The position numbers were made by a program, and so were the translations under genes. A stretch of DNA of 13,699 bases, taken from the NCBI GenBank assembly GCA_028820215.1, contig JAPPKD010000261.1, positions 1-13,699 on the forward strand, read 5' to 3'. The first letter of the stretch is position 1. The number at the start of each line of letters is the position of its first letter. The notes under the pieces are model-generated. The model did not search any database, was not told the DNA's origin, and was given only the letters and a program-made list of their open reading frames with translations. The DNA is from Spirochaetaceae bacterium. Its GTDB lineage: Bacteria > Spirochaetota > Spirochaetia > SZUA-6 > Bin103. Below, piece by piece: positions 7,665 through 13,699 of this stretch.

Positions 7665-9115
7665 CAGGCACCTTCCCTGCCGGCGCCGGCTCGCCCGGAA
7701 TCCGTCAGCCGCTCCGCCGCCGGCCCGGCCAGCCGCACCAACGCGCGGGTCACGGCCGAACGGTCGTCATCCTCGGCGCTGCGCAGTTTCAGCAGTTCCG
7801 CCCGAGCGTCGTCCAGCGCCAGATTGCCCGGTGCGCCGGGGTAGTCCTTGGCGAGGGCGGCGGCGAGGGCGGCGTCGTCCCGCAGGGGAGGGCCTTCGCC
7901 CGCCTCGCGCAGCTCGGCGCCGACGTGGCGGTAGGCATCACGGAACGGCATGCCCTGCGCGACCAGCTCGTAGGCGCGGTCGGTCGCCAGCAACTCCGGC
8001 GTACAGCCGTCCCGCAGCCGGCGCTCGTCGACCGTCAGCCGCGAAACGGCCAGCCGCATCACCGTGACGCAGCCCGCCGCCTCCTCCAGCGCGTCCAGGA
8101 ACGGGCCCTTGGTTTGCTGAAGGTCGCGGTGATAGCCGCTCGGCAGGTGCTGCGTGATGGCCCGGATGGTCGCTGCCTGACCGTCGACGAACGCGGCCTT
8201 GGCCCGCACCAGCTCCAGCAAGTCCGGGTTGCGCTTCTGCGGCATGATGCTGCTGCCCGTGGTCAGCTCCTCCGGAAGGCGGAAGTAGCCGAGCTCCGGC
8301 AGCGTGAACAGAAGCAGGTCGCAGGCGAGCCGCGCGAGCGTGGCGCAGACGCGGCCGGCCGCCTCCGCAACCTGCGCCTCCACCGCGCCGCGGCTGGTGT
8401 TCACGTACAGAACGTTGTTCTGGACACCCGCGAAGCCCAGCGACACCGCCACCTTCCGGCGGTCCAGCGGCAACGGGACACCGTACCCGGCGGCCGCGCC
8501 GAGCGGGTTGCGGTCGTTGCGGCGATACGCGCAGGCGACCAGGTCCGCGTCGTCGATCAGGGCCTCGGCGAACGCGGCCGCCCACAGCCCGACGGTTGAC
8601 GGCATCGCCGGCTGCATGTGGGTACGGCCGGCCATCGGCGTCCGCGCGTGGGCGCCCGCGAAGTCGAGCAGCGTACCTGTAAGCCCGGTGACTTCCGCGC
8701 GGAAGTCGAGCAGCCACTCGCGCGTGTACAGGCGCAAGGCACCGATCACCTGGTCGTTGCGCGAACGTCCCGTGTGTATCTTCTTGCCGGCCTCCCCCAC
8801 CCGCCCGGTCAGGAACCGCTCCAGGGCGGAGTGGCCGTCCTCCTCGTCATCCCGAATTCGGAACCGGCCGGCGTCGATTTCGGCAAGCGCCTCCCGCAGC
8901 GCCTCCCGCAGCGCGGCGAGCTCGGCCGCCTGAAGGATGCCGATCGCGCCGAGCATGTCGGCGTGCGCGAGGCTGGCGACCGCGTCGGCCTTCAGCAGCT
9001 TCCGGTCATGGATGCGGTCGTCGCCGACCGTGAAGCGCTCGACGGCCAGATCAAGATGACCGCCCTTGTCCCAGAGCTTGGCCCTGTCCCACAGCCTGGC
9101 CGCCGCCCGGCTCAC
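7664..9115 (-). CDS. argH: Argininosuccinate lyase
   Basis: This enzyme of the fumarase/aspartase superfamily cleaves argininosuccinate to arginine and fumarate, the last step of arginine synthesis. The 483-residue protein shows the family motifs HTGRSRND (114-121), AGRTHMQ with the conserved His166 (162-168), and the flexible active-site loop GSSIMPQKRNP (287-297). The N-terminus (KLWDKG...ERFTVGDD) differs from the E. coli LWGGRF type and resembles versions I recall from Bacteroidota. The start is GTG at 9115, overlapping the upstream TGA by four bases; the frame remains open to 9253, but that part is Arg-rich and overlaps the neighbour. The C-terminal 15 residues are a low-complexity Gly/Arg/Ala tail. 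No argG is in the window. A relaxed or altered substrate cannot be excluded, since the partner gene is a leucine/isoleucine-type synthase, but the active-site motifs favour true ArgH. Confidence 0.9.
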   Translation of the reverse strand: MSRAAARLWDRAKLWDKGGHLDLAVERFTVGDDRIHDRKLLKADAVASLAHADMLGAIGILQAAELAALREALREALAEIDAGRFRIRDDEEDGHSALERFLTGRVGEAGKKIHTGRSRNDQVIGALRLYTREWLLDFRAEVTGLTGTLLDFAGAHARTPMAGRTHMQPAMPSTVGLWAAAFAEALIDDADLVACAYRRNDRNPLGAAAGYGVPLPLDRRKVAVSLGFAGVQNNVLYVNTSRGAVEAQVAEAAGRVCATLARLACDLLLFTLPELGYFRLPEELTTGSSIMPQKRNPDLLELVRAKAAFVDGQAATIRAITQHLPSGYHRDLQQTKGPFLDALEEAAGCVTVMRLAVSRLTVDERRLRDGCTPELLATDRAYELVAQGMPFRDAYRHVGAELREAGEGPPLRDDAALAAALAKDYPGAPGNLALDDARAELLKLRSAEDDDRSAVTRALVRLAGPAAERLTDSGRAGAGREGA

Positions 9116-10659
9116 GACGCACCGTCGTCGCCGACGCGGGCGACCCACACGTTCAGCATCTTCTCGGTCGCATCCGCGGCGGCCAGCACCTGGTCCGAAT
9201 TGACCCCTTTGGTCGTCAGCGTATCGCCGTCGCCGCGCCACGTGATCGTGCACTGCACGATCGCATCCGAGTGTCCTCCCGGAGGAATGGAAACCACGTA
9301 GTCGATCAGCTCCGGCAGCGTCAGGCCGATCTCGCCCGTGATCAGGCCGACGGCCTTCATGAACGCGTCGTACCCGCCGTCCCCCTGCGCCGAGTCCTCG
9401 TGGACCGCGGCGTCCTCCCCGCCGGGAGCGGTGTAGCTCAGCTTGACGGTGGCCGTCGACCGCAGGCCGATGGCGGAGACGATAACGACCGACTCCAGGA
9501 CGAAGTGGCGCTCGTGCGGGCGCGCCAGCACGTCGTCGACGATGTAGGGAAGATCCTGCTGCGTGATCGTCGCCTTGCGGTCGGCCAGCTCCTTGATCCG
9601 CTCCAGCACGGCGTTGCGCTGCTCGCGGCTGAGCTCGATACCGAGCGCGTCCAGGTGATGCTCCAGGGTGGCCTTGCCGGCCAGCTTGCCGAGCGCGTAG
9701 GAGCGCTCCCGCCCGAAGCGCTCGGGCAGCAGCCGCCCCTGGTACAGATCGCCCTTGCGATCGCCGTCAGCGTGGATGCCTGCGGTCTGGGTGAAGGCGT
9801 TGGCGCCGGAGATCGCCTTGTTCGGGGGCACGCGGCGTCCGGACACCACGTCCACGCGCTCGCTCACCTGCACCAGCTTGCTCTCCTGGACGCGGGTCGT
9901 CCTGCCCAGAAAGTCGTGCATGCCGACCACCACCTCGTCCAGCGGGGCGTTGCCCGCACGCTCGCCCATGCCGTTGACCGTGCAGTGGACTCCGGCAACC
10001 CCGGCCTCGATCGCGGCCAGCGTGTTGGCGGTAGCCAGTCCGTAGTCGTTGTGCGCGTGAAAGTCGAAGTGCCGATCGGGGAAGCGGCTGACGATGGCCT
10101 CCACCATCTCGGTCACCATCGCCGGCGACAGCACGCCCAGCGTGTCCGGCAGCATGATGCGCACGATCGGCGTGTCGGCCAGGCCGCCGATGAGGTTCAG
10201 GACATAATCGCGCGAGTTGATCATTCCGTTCGACCAGTCCTCCAGGTACAGGTTGCAGGCCACGCCGAGCCGGCCGGCCTTGCGTACCGTGTCGTCGATG
10301 TCCGCAACGTGCTGCGCGGGCGTCTTGCGGAGCTGCGTGGTCAGGTGCTTGAGCGATCCCTTCGCCAGCACGTTCATCACCTTCCCACCCAGATCCGCGA
10401 TCCAGCGCGCGGAGGCCTCTCCGTCGGTGTACCCCAGAATCTCGACCCGGTCGGCGGCGTCGTGCGAGACGGCCCACCGCAGGACCGTCTCCGCCCCCTC
10501 CCGCTCGCCGGCGCTTACCTGCGCGCTGGCGATCTCGATGCGGTCCACGCCGACCTCTTCCAGCACGAACTGCGCGATGGAGAGCTTCTCTTCCGGCGTA
10601 TAGCTGACGTCACGCATCTGCTCGCCGTCCCGCAGCGTGGTGTCCATCACCTCGATCAT
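9112..10659 (-). CDS. 2-isopropylmalate synthase family enzyme (LeuA/citramalate/homocitrate synthase type)
   Basis: This 515-residue DRE-TIM enzyme condenses acetyl-CoA with a 2-oxo acid. Residues about 1-275 form the catalytic TIM barrel, with DTTLRDGEQ (6-14; Asp6 and Arg10 are the usual metal and catalytic residues), HAHND (201-205) and the second signature NGMGERAGNAPL (229-240). A linker with TAGIHADG (292-299) follows. Residues about 385-505 match the C-terminal LeuA regulatory domain that binds leucine or isoleucine. The opening (MIEVMDTTLRDGEQMRDVSYTPEEKL) is of the divergent type I recall from Bacteroidota-like genomes, not the LeuA or CimA archetypes, so whether it makes 2-isopropylmalate or citramalate is open. 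The ATG at 10659 follows a GGGGGAG tract with an 11-base spacing. It is the first gene of the minus-strand cluster and overlaps argH by four bases. A terminator-like leader structure lies upstream. Confidence 0.88.
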   Translation of the reverse strand: MIEVMDTTLRDGEQMRDVSYTPEEKLSIAQFVLEEVGVDRIEIASAQVSAGEREGAETVLRWAVSHDAADRVEILGYTDGEASARWIADLGGKVMNVLAKGSLKHLTTQLRKTPAQHVADIDDTVRKAGRLGVACNLYLEDWSNGMINSRDYVLNLIGGLADTPIVRIMLPDTLGVLSPAMVTEMVEAIVSRFPDRHFDFHAHNDYGLATANTLAAIEAGVAGVHCTVNGMGERAGNAPLDEVVVGMHDFLGRTTRVQESKLVQVSERVDVVSGRRVPPNKAISGANAFTQTAGIHADGDRKGDLYQGRLLPERFGRERSYALGKLAGKATLEHHLDALGIELSREQRNAVLERIKELADRKATITQQDLPYIVDDVLARPHERHFVLESVVIVSAIGLRSTATVKLSYTAPGGEDAAVHEDSAQGDGGYDAFMKAVGLITGEIGLTLPELIDYVVSIPPGGHSDAIVQCTITWRGDGDTLTTKGVNSDQVLAAADATEKMLNVWVARVGDDGAS

Positions 10660-10698
10660 CTTCGCGTCGTCTCCCCCTTCGCCCTCCGTGAGTCCCTC

Positions 10699-10737
10699 AA
10701 ACGAGAAAGGCCGTGAGCCTCCGGGAGCCCACGGCCT
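10699..10737 (-). terminator. Leader hairpin with T-rich tail (possible attenuator)
   Basis: On the minus strand AGGCCGTG (10737-10730) pairs perfectly with CACGGCCT (10715-10708) around a 14-base loop that can close further through CTC/GAG. It is followed by TTTCTCGTTT (10708-10699). The structure ends about 40 bases before the synthase start codon and points in its direction, as an attenuator would. A terminator for an upstream minus-strand gene is the alternative. Confidence 0.55.
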
Positions 10738-10742
10738 GCCTC

Positions 10743-10760
10743 GATCACGTCGTCGCGATC
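10743..10760 (-). other. Second leader hairpin preceding the attenuator
   Basis: GATCGCG and CGTGATC (minus strand) form a 7-pair stem with one G-U pair and the 4-base loop ACGA. It lies five bases before the terminator-like hairpin. Consecutive hairpins of this kind fit the pause and terminator elements of an amino-acid-operon leader, but the pairing with an antiterminator is not established. Confidence 0.35.
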
Positions 10761-10762
10761 AG

Positions 10763-10822
10763 CTAGCGCACATGGGACCCTCGAAGGCCCTCGATAATCC
10801 CGATCGGAGTGCGCCTCGCCAT
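10763..10822 (-). CDS. Possible 19-residue leader peptide
   Basis: A minus-strand frame encodes MARRTPIGIIEGLRGSHVR and stops 25 bases before the terminator-like hairpin. It has three Ile, one Leu and one Val in 19 residues, with an I-G-I-I cluster. This is suggestive for branched-chain attenuation, although the control codons are fewer than in classic leu leaders. No Shine-Dalgarno is visible. Its GGCCT (10789-10785) could pair with AGGCC in the terminator's 5' arm, which is only five pairs. It could easily be a chance frame. Confidence 0.25.
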   Translation of the reverse strand: MARRTPIGIIEGLRGSHVR

Positions 10823-10829
10823 CGGCTGC

Positions 10830-10859
10830 AAGCTACCGGTGCGAACGATTGCGCGTCAA
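10830..10859 (-). promoter_or_regulatory. Possible promoter for the minus-strand cluster
   Basis: TTGACG (10859-10854, five of six bases of a sigma-70 -35 box) is followed after 18 bases by TAGCTT (10835-10830, a poor -10 box). Transcription would begin near 10823 and give a leader of about 165 bases. The -10 match is weak. Confidence 0.25.
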
Positions 10860-10879
10860 GGGTTCTCCGCGGCCGGCCC

Positions 10880-11450
10880 GCGGCCGGCGGCGTGTGGCGG
10901 CGCATCCCTCCAACCAGCGCGCCGCATCGGTGGCGCTGGTCATCGACGGGGAGGGCATCTGCTTTGTCGACTGCTCCCGGAACCCATAGGACACTTCGCA
11001 CGTCGCGGCGTCCACGGCATGCCGAGTTTCAGCGGCCCATCGACTCAGCGTCTTGCTCAGCGAACGGCCCGCGCTGTCCAGCGTGTCGCGGCAGATGGGC
11101 TCCAGCGAGTCGGCGCCCAGTGTCAGGCGCGCCTGGAGCGCGAATTGGGACAAGACAGCGCGCATGCCCTCCGTGCCGATGTCCCGGGCCACTTGACCGG
11201 CCTCGACGTTGTATACACCAACACGCACCGGCAGTCCCCCGCAGTCCCGCCGTTCAGCAGGTCGTGCACGGCCAGCAGCGCCGACGTCCTGCATGAACTC
11301 CCGCACTGCATCGGTCCCGCCCACGCGGGGATCGGGCCGATCGGCCACCATCTGCTCCCACATCTCCCGGACCAGACGTCCCTGACCTCGTCATCCGTGA
11401 GGTACGCGGACTCAGGAATTGCGAAGCCCCGGTTCAGTGTTTGGCTGATA
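10880..11450 (-). pseudogene. Degenerate minus-strand coding region, family unknown
   Basis: Minus-strand translation looks protein-like but shifts frame. One frame (about 11450-11385) gives FAIPESAYLTDDEVRDV. Near 11365 the signal moves to the frame that continues EMWEQMVADRPDPRVGGTDAV and later NVEAGQVARDIGTEGMRAVL, with TLDSAGRSLSKTLSRWAAET further on. Between these, around 11240-11290, the other frame reads more naturally (LAVHDLLNGGTAGDCR), hinting at two more compensating shifts. I do not recognise the family. No good start codon with a ribosome binding site exists for the intact 176-codon frame (11363-10833). It may be a decaying accessory gene. Alternatively, only the 176-residue frame is real, or the appearance is chance in GC-rich DNA. 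Confidence 0.3.
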
Positions 11451-11543
11451 ACGCATGAGGTCGTCCGTGGTCTTTCATTGAGGGCAGACGCGAAGCCAGC
11501 GGGCCGGACACGCGGCCGGGGCACGGAGGGTACCGTCATGAGC

Positions 11544-11562
11544 CTACAGAGCGCACCTGTAG
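11544..11562 (+). promoter_or_regulatory. Inverted repeat upstream of the Sel1 gene
   Basis: CTACAG and CTGTAG form a perfect 6-base inverted repeat with a 7-base spacer, 54 bases before the Sel1 start codon. This could be an operator or a small hairpin in the 5' untranslated region. No clear promoter boxes were found beside it. Confidence 0.22.
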
Positions 11563-11616
11563 CCTCGGGACCCGCCCCGGAAGCGGACACGACTTTCACA
11601 CCAGGAGAGTCGAGTG

Positions 11617-12531
11617 ATGAAACGGATCTCGATCGTGGGCGCGCTGCTGGCGTTGTGCGCTGTCGTAGGACCGGCCCCTGTGGCGGCAGACGGCGGGGAT
11701 GCTCTCACCCAGCTCAGCAAGCTCGATTTCAAGGTGGAGGACCCACCGCATGGGTTCAATCCCAGGAAGTTTCTGCAGCTCCACGCGTCGGCGAAGAGCG
11801 GGAATGCCGAAGCCCAGTTCGGCGTGGGGGTCATGTTCGCCCTGGGCGTGATCGTCACCGACCAGGGCGATGCCGAAGCGACCGCGCTGTTCCGGAAGGC
11901 GGCCGATCAGGGGTATGCCCCGGCGCAGATCACCCTCGGCCGAAAGTATGTCGAGGGCAACGGCGGCGATGCGGACTACGCCGAAGCCGCGCGCTGGTTC
12001 CGACTGGCCGCCGAGCAGCAGAACCGCTACGGACAGACCTACCTCGGGCTGATGTACGGCATTGGCGTCGGTGTCGAACAGGACTACGGGGAGTCCGTGA
12101 GGCTGCTGCGGCTGGCCGCCGAGCAGGGCGACGGCGTTGCGCAGGCGCGGCTGGGTGACATGTACGCGTACGGCGAAGGCGTCGAGCGCAACTCCGACGA
12201 GGCCGACAAGTGGTATCGGCTCACCGCGCAGAAGTACAAGGAACGCATCTATGTGGTCGCCGGCGTCGAGTTCACGTCGGGCCGCATGAGCCTGTGGCAT
12301 CTGATTCATCTCGGTGAGCTGTACCGCGATGGCGTGGCAGTCCCCCACAACCTCATGAACGCCTACCGCTGGATGCACATCTCGAACCGGGGACATGTCT
12401 GGTCGACCAGAACGCCGGAAGGCATGGTCCCGTACCAGATGAAAATCGACCGGCTCGCCGAGCGGATGACCCACGAGGAGCTGGCCGAAGCCCGCCGGGC
12501 GGCCGATGAGTTCATAGAGACCTACCTCTGA
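11617..12531 (+). CDS. Secreted Sel1-repeat protein
   Basis: This 304-residue exported protein is built of Sel1-like repeats, a TPR-related helical repeat that mediates protein-protein contacts. Residues 1-24 form a signal peptide (MKR start, hydrophobic core, PVAA before DGG). The repeats run from about 64 to 207 and show the family's A..G...AQ..LG..Y..G and A..W.R.AA...G patterns: NAEAQFGVGVMFALG, APAQITLGRKYVEG, YGQTYLGLMYGIGVGV and VAQARLGDMYAYGEGV. A partial further unit (about 228-255) carries the LGELYRDGVAVPHNLMNAYRWMHIS pattern. I start at ATG 11617, because AGGAGA lies 8 bases upstream; an in-frame GTG at 11614 is less well spaced. Intact and canonical, with GC and codon use like the chromosome. 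Its partner is unknown. Sel1 proteins often serve as envelope or signalling adaptors, which is family knowledge and not shown here. Confidence 0.9.
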   Translation: MKRISIVGALLALCAVVGPAPVAADGGDALTQLSKLDFKVEDPPHGFNPRKFLQLHASAKSGNAEAQFGVGVMFALGVIVTDQGDAEATALFRKAADQGYAPAQITLGRKYVEGNGGDADYAEAARWFRLAAEQQNRYGQTYLGLMYGIGVGVEQDYGESVRLLRLAAEQGDGVAQARLGDMYAYGEGVERNSDEADKWYRLTAQKYKERIYVVAGVEFTSGRMSLWHLIHLGELYRDGVAVPHNLMNAYRWMHISNRGHVWSTRTPEGMVPYQMKIDRLAERMTHEELAEARRAADEFIETYL

Positions 12532-12556
12532 CGTCGCGACTGCCGCACACAAAGAC

Positions 12557-12588
12557 GGACGCGGCGCCCCCCGGTGAGCGCCGCGTCC
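12557..12588 (+). terminator. Strong hairpin downstream of the Sel1 gene
   Basis: GGACGCGGCGC (12557-12567) and GCGCCGCGTCC (12578-12588) form a perfect 11-base GC-rich stem with a 10-base loop, 25 bases after the Sel1 stop. No T-run follows on the plus strand, but a TCTTTG stretch follows on the minus strand. It is best read as a terminator or 3'-end stabiliser for the Sel1 transcript, perhaps working in both directions. Confidence 0.6.
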
Positions 12589-12697
12589 ATGTGGAACGGT
12601 GGGGCGGGTGCGCCCGGCCGGGCTTCAGCCTCCCCCGCGTTCGCCCCGAGCCCCAGCAGCGCCGACGGCATCGCTGGCACTTGCGCGTTCAGGTACG

Positions 12698-12712
12698 TTA
12701 CGCCTACCGTAA
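12698..12712 (+). promoter_or_regulatory. Possible operator before the HigB/HigA locus
   Basis: TTACG-CCTAC-CGTAA is an inverted repeat 12 bases before the HigB-remnant ATG. It is more AT-rich than its surroundings. Antitoxins of the HigA type usually repress their own promoter by binding such a palindrome. A TTGCGC at 12681 could be a -35 box, but no good -10 is visible. Confidence 0.35.
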
Positions 12713-12724
12713 TGCTGAACATGT

Positions 12725-12796
12725 ATGATCCGATCCTTTGCCGACCAGCGCACCGCGAACGTCTTCGACGGCGTGGCCGAGGAATGGAGCGAACAG
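12725..12796 (+). pseudogene. HigB-type toxin remnant (first 16 codons only)
   Basis: The frame opens with MIRSFADQRTANVFDG, which matches the usual beginning of RelE/HigB-family toxins (MI-K/R-SF...T..lF.G). After eight more codons it runs straight, in frame, into the HigA start at 12797. The remaining roughly 75 residues of a HigB toxin, including the basic catalytic strand and C-terminal residues, are absent. No ribosome binding site precedes 12725. An internal deletion of the toxin body is the simplest reading. Family assignment rests on this short stretch plus the HigA that follows, so it is strong by context but not certain. Confidence 0.6.
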
Positions 12797-13114
12797 ATGG
12801 TTCAGGTACCGAGGCATCGGATCGCATCCCATCCCGGGGCACTGCTGCTTGAGCAGATCAGCGAGATGGGACTGACCGTCAACGGTGTTGCTCGAGACGT
12901 CGGCCTGCCTGCCACGCGGCTGCATGAAATCGTGCATGAACGCCGCGGCATCAGCCCCGAGACGGCAATCGCGTTGGGCGTCTACTTCGCGCAGACCCCG
13001 GAGTTCTGGATGAATGCCCAGACGGCCTACGATCTGTCCAGGGAACTGGTCGAGAACGGCAGGGAAATCCGATCACGCATCCGCTGCCACGCCGCACGTC
13101 GAGCTGCGACCTGA
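12797..13114 (+). CDS. higA: HigA-family antitoxin / XRE-type regulator
   Basis: This 105-residue helix-turn-helix protein is of the HigA antitoxin family, which neutralises the HigB mRNA interferase and represses its own operon. Family marks are the opening RIASHPGALLLEQI (8-21), a helix-turn-helix over about 26-47 (LTVNGVARDVGLPATRLHEIV), the signature ERRGISPETAIALG (48-61), and TPEFWMNAQTAYDLSR (67-82). Length is normal, and the C-terminus is Arg-rich. I start at ATG 12797 because GGAG lies seven bases upstream. The frame is also open to 12725, where it would append the HigB stump as a 24-residue N-terminal extension (129 residues). No complete toxin gene lies on either side: the next gene is convergent and unrelated. 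It may now act as an orphan regulator or as an anti-toxin against a relative elsewhere in the genome. Confidence 0.88.
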   Translation: MVQVPRHRIASHPGALLLEQISEMGLTVNGVARDVGLPATRLHEIVHERRGISPETAIALGVYFAQTPEFWMNAQTAYDLSRELVENGREIRSRIRCHAARRAAT

Positions 13115-13146
13115 GGCTGCCGGCTCGGAGCGTACCCGCTCGCTCA

Positions 13147-13165
13147 TCGTCCATACTACGGACGA
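13147..13165. terminator. Small hairpin between convergent genes
   Basis: TCGTCC-ATACTAC-GGACGA is a perfect 6-base stem with a 7-base loop, in the 63-base gap between the convergent higA and nuclease genes. No T-run follows on either strand, so a terminator role is tentative. Confidence 0.3.
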
Positions 13166-13177
13166 CGCGCCGTAGCG

Positions 13178-13699
13178 TCACATGCCCCAGACCGTGACCG
13201 GCACGCCGTCTGCGGCCGGCGTGCGGCGGAAGATCTTCTCCTCCCAAGTCCGTTCCGGGTCGCGGTCGAACACGATCAGGTGGCCCGCCTCAGCCGCGCA
13301 GCGGTCCGCGTAGGCGCAGGTCTGCCTGATCCCTTCCGCGACCGTCCGCTCCAGCTCCCCGCGCCGCACCTTGCACTCCACCACGAACCGCCGCTCCCGC
13401 CCGCCCTGCGGCCACACGATCAGCAGGTCCGTGCGCCCGCGCCCCAGCGCGTACTCCCGCTCGATCCGTCCGCCGCCGTTGACGATGCGCTGCAGGTGCG
13501 CCTGCAGCAGCAACTGCGGCCCCGCCTCGTGGTAGCGCTCGAAGCGCTGCATCCAGTGCTCGGAGTGCTCCCGGAAGAACGCCTGGAAGGCCGCGATCAG
13601 CCCCTCCACGTCCAGCCCTCCGTCCGCGTCCACGTACCACGCCATCCGTTGCGGCAGCGTCTCCTGCACCACGTAGTTCAGGTGGCGCGGCACCACCTC
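13178..13699 (-). CDS. PD-(D/E)XK nuclease-domain protein, 3' end only (5' end beyond the right edge)
   Basis: About 173 residues of a C-terminal region are visible, and the gene continues past the right edge, so the total length is unknown. The visible part holds a PD-(D/E)XK fold: Glu in RIEREY (about 77-82), Asp90 in GRTDLLIVW, the paired Glu107 and Lys109 in FVVECKV, and a RecB-like QxxxY (Q125-Y129). After that comes GHLIVFDRDPERTWEEKIF. This module is usual at the C-terminus of large AAA-type ATP-binding proteins of the DUF1703/AAA-ATPase-like kind, which are often multicopy and of unclear role; that is my best guess for the whole gene. All nuclease residues are present, so the domain is probably active. 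A GTG near 13696 is unlikely to be the true start, because the region before the nuclease core (about 5-70) reads as the end of a larger helical domain. Confidence 0.75.
   Translation of the reverse strand, partial: EVVPRHLNYVVQETLPQRMAWYVDADGGLDVEGLIAAFQAFFREHSEHWMQRFERYHEAGPQLLLQAHLQRIVNGGGRIEREYALGRGRTDLLIVWPQGGRERRFVVECKVRRGELERTVAEGIRQTCAYADRCAAEAGHLIVFDRDPERTWEEKIFRRTPAADGVPVTVWGM

Noticed and set aside
6564..7844. Long plus-strand open frame opposite hflX and the end of argH
   Set aside because: Composition is antisense-like and both minus-strand genes are certain.
7938..8717. Out-of-register minus-strand frame inside argH
   Set aside because: Same-strand shadow of argH; GC-rich codon bias keeps it open.
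9271..10716. Long plus-strand open frame opposite the synthase gene
   Set aside because: Antisense shadow of a clear DRE-TIM enzyme; no family resemblance and no ribosome binding site.
10867..10888. Perfect tandem copy of CCGCGGCCGGC
   Set aside because: Two copies of an 11-base GC-only unit are plausible by chance or slippage in such GC-rich DNA, and there is no link to a gene start or end.
10809..12158. 449-codon plus-strand open frame overlapping the Sel1 gene
   Set aside because: The Sel1 gene in the other register has a signal peptide, repeats and a good ribosome binding site. This frame is Arg/Gly-rich with no domain. Only its possible internal start at 11538 is kept as a minor finding.
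12724..12729. TATGAT resembling a -10 box
   Set aside because: It overlaps the HigB-remnant ATG and has no -35 box at a proper distance, so it is probably coincidental.

Overview
This is high-GC bacterial chromosomal DNA from a Gram-negative-type organism. The cues are an OmpR-type two-component system, two exported proteins with signal peptides, and GC-rich codon use. No rRNA, tRNA or CRISPR array was seen, so the phylum is not fixed. From memory, the argininosuccinate lyase and the 2-isopropylmalate-synthase-like enzyme both have the N-terminal style found in Bacteroidota and some other anaerobic or host-associated lineages. That is only a weak hint, and a high-GC Spirochaetota-like genome would also fit.

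Layout, left to right. (1) 1-682 has no recognisable gene. (2) A plus-strand DUF2961/GH172 glycoside-hydrolase-family gene (683-1819). (3) A decayed DNA-methyltransferase relic (about 1828-2040) directly upstream of a lower-GC SIR2-like gene (2138-3199), so 1.8-3.2 kb looks like a horizontally acquired defence-type patch. (4) A minus-strand block read from about 10.8 kb down to 3.25 kb: possible attenuator, isopropylmalate/citramalate-synthase-family enzyme, argH, hflX, OmpR-family response regulator, double-PDZ exported protein, sensor histidine kinase. The first three junctions overlap by 1 or 4 bases, and the last two gaps are 72 and 51 bases. (5) About 10.83-11.6 kb, where a minus-strand coding signal is broken over several frames. 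(6) A secreted Sel1-repeat protein (11617-12531) followed by a strong hairpin. (7) A HigA-type antitoxin (12797-13114) preceded in frame by what looks like only the first 16 codons of its HigB toxin. (8) The 3' end of a minus-strand gene with a PD-(D/E)XK nuclease domain that runs off the right edge.

How the parts may work together. The central minus-strand cluster joins amino-acid biosynthesis, a ribosome-associated GTPase and an envelope-sensing system (kinase, regulator and periplasmic PDZ protein) in what looks like one transcription unit, perhaps with internal regulation before the PDZ gene. The flanks hold accessory and decaying material: methyltransferase relic, SIR2-like protein, toxin-less antitoxin and nuclease. 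The best candidates for something new are the SIR2-like protein with an Asn where the family's usual catalytic His sits, the HigB-stump/HigA arrangement, the leader structure before the synthase gene, and the double-PDZ protein placed between a regulator and its kinase.
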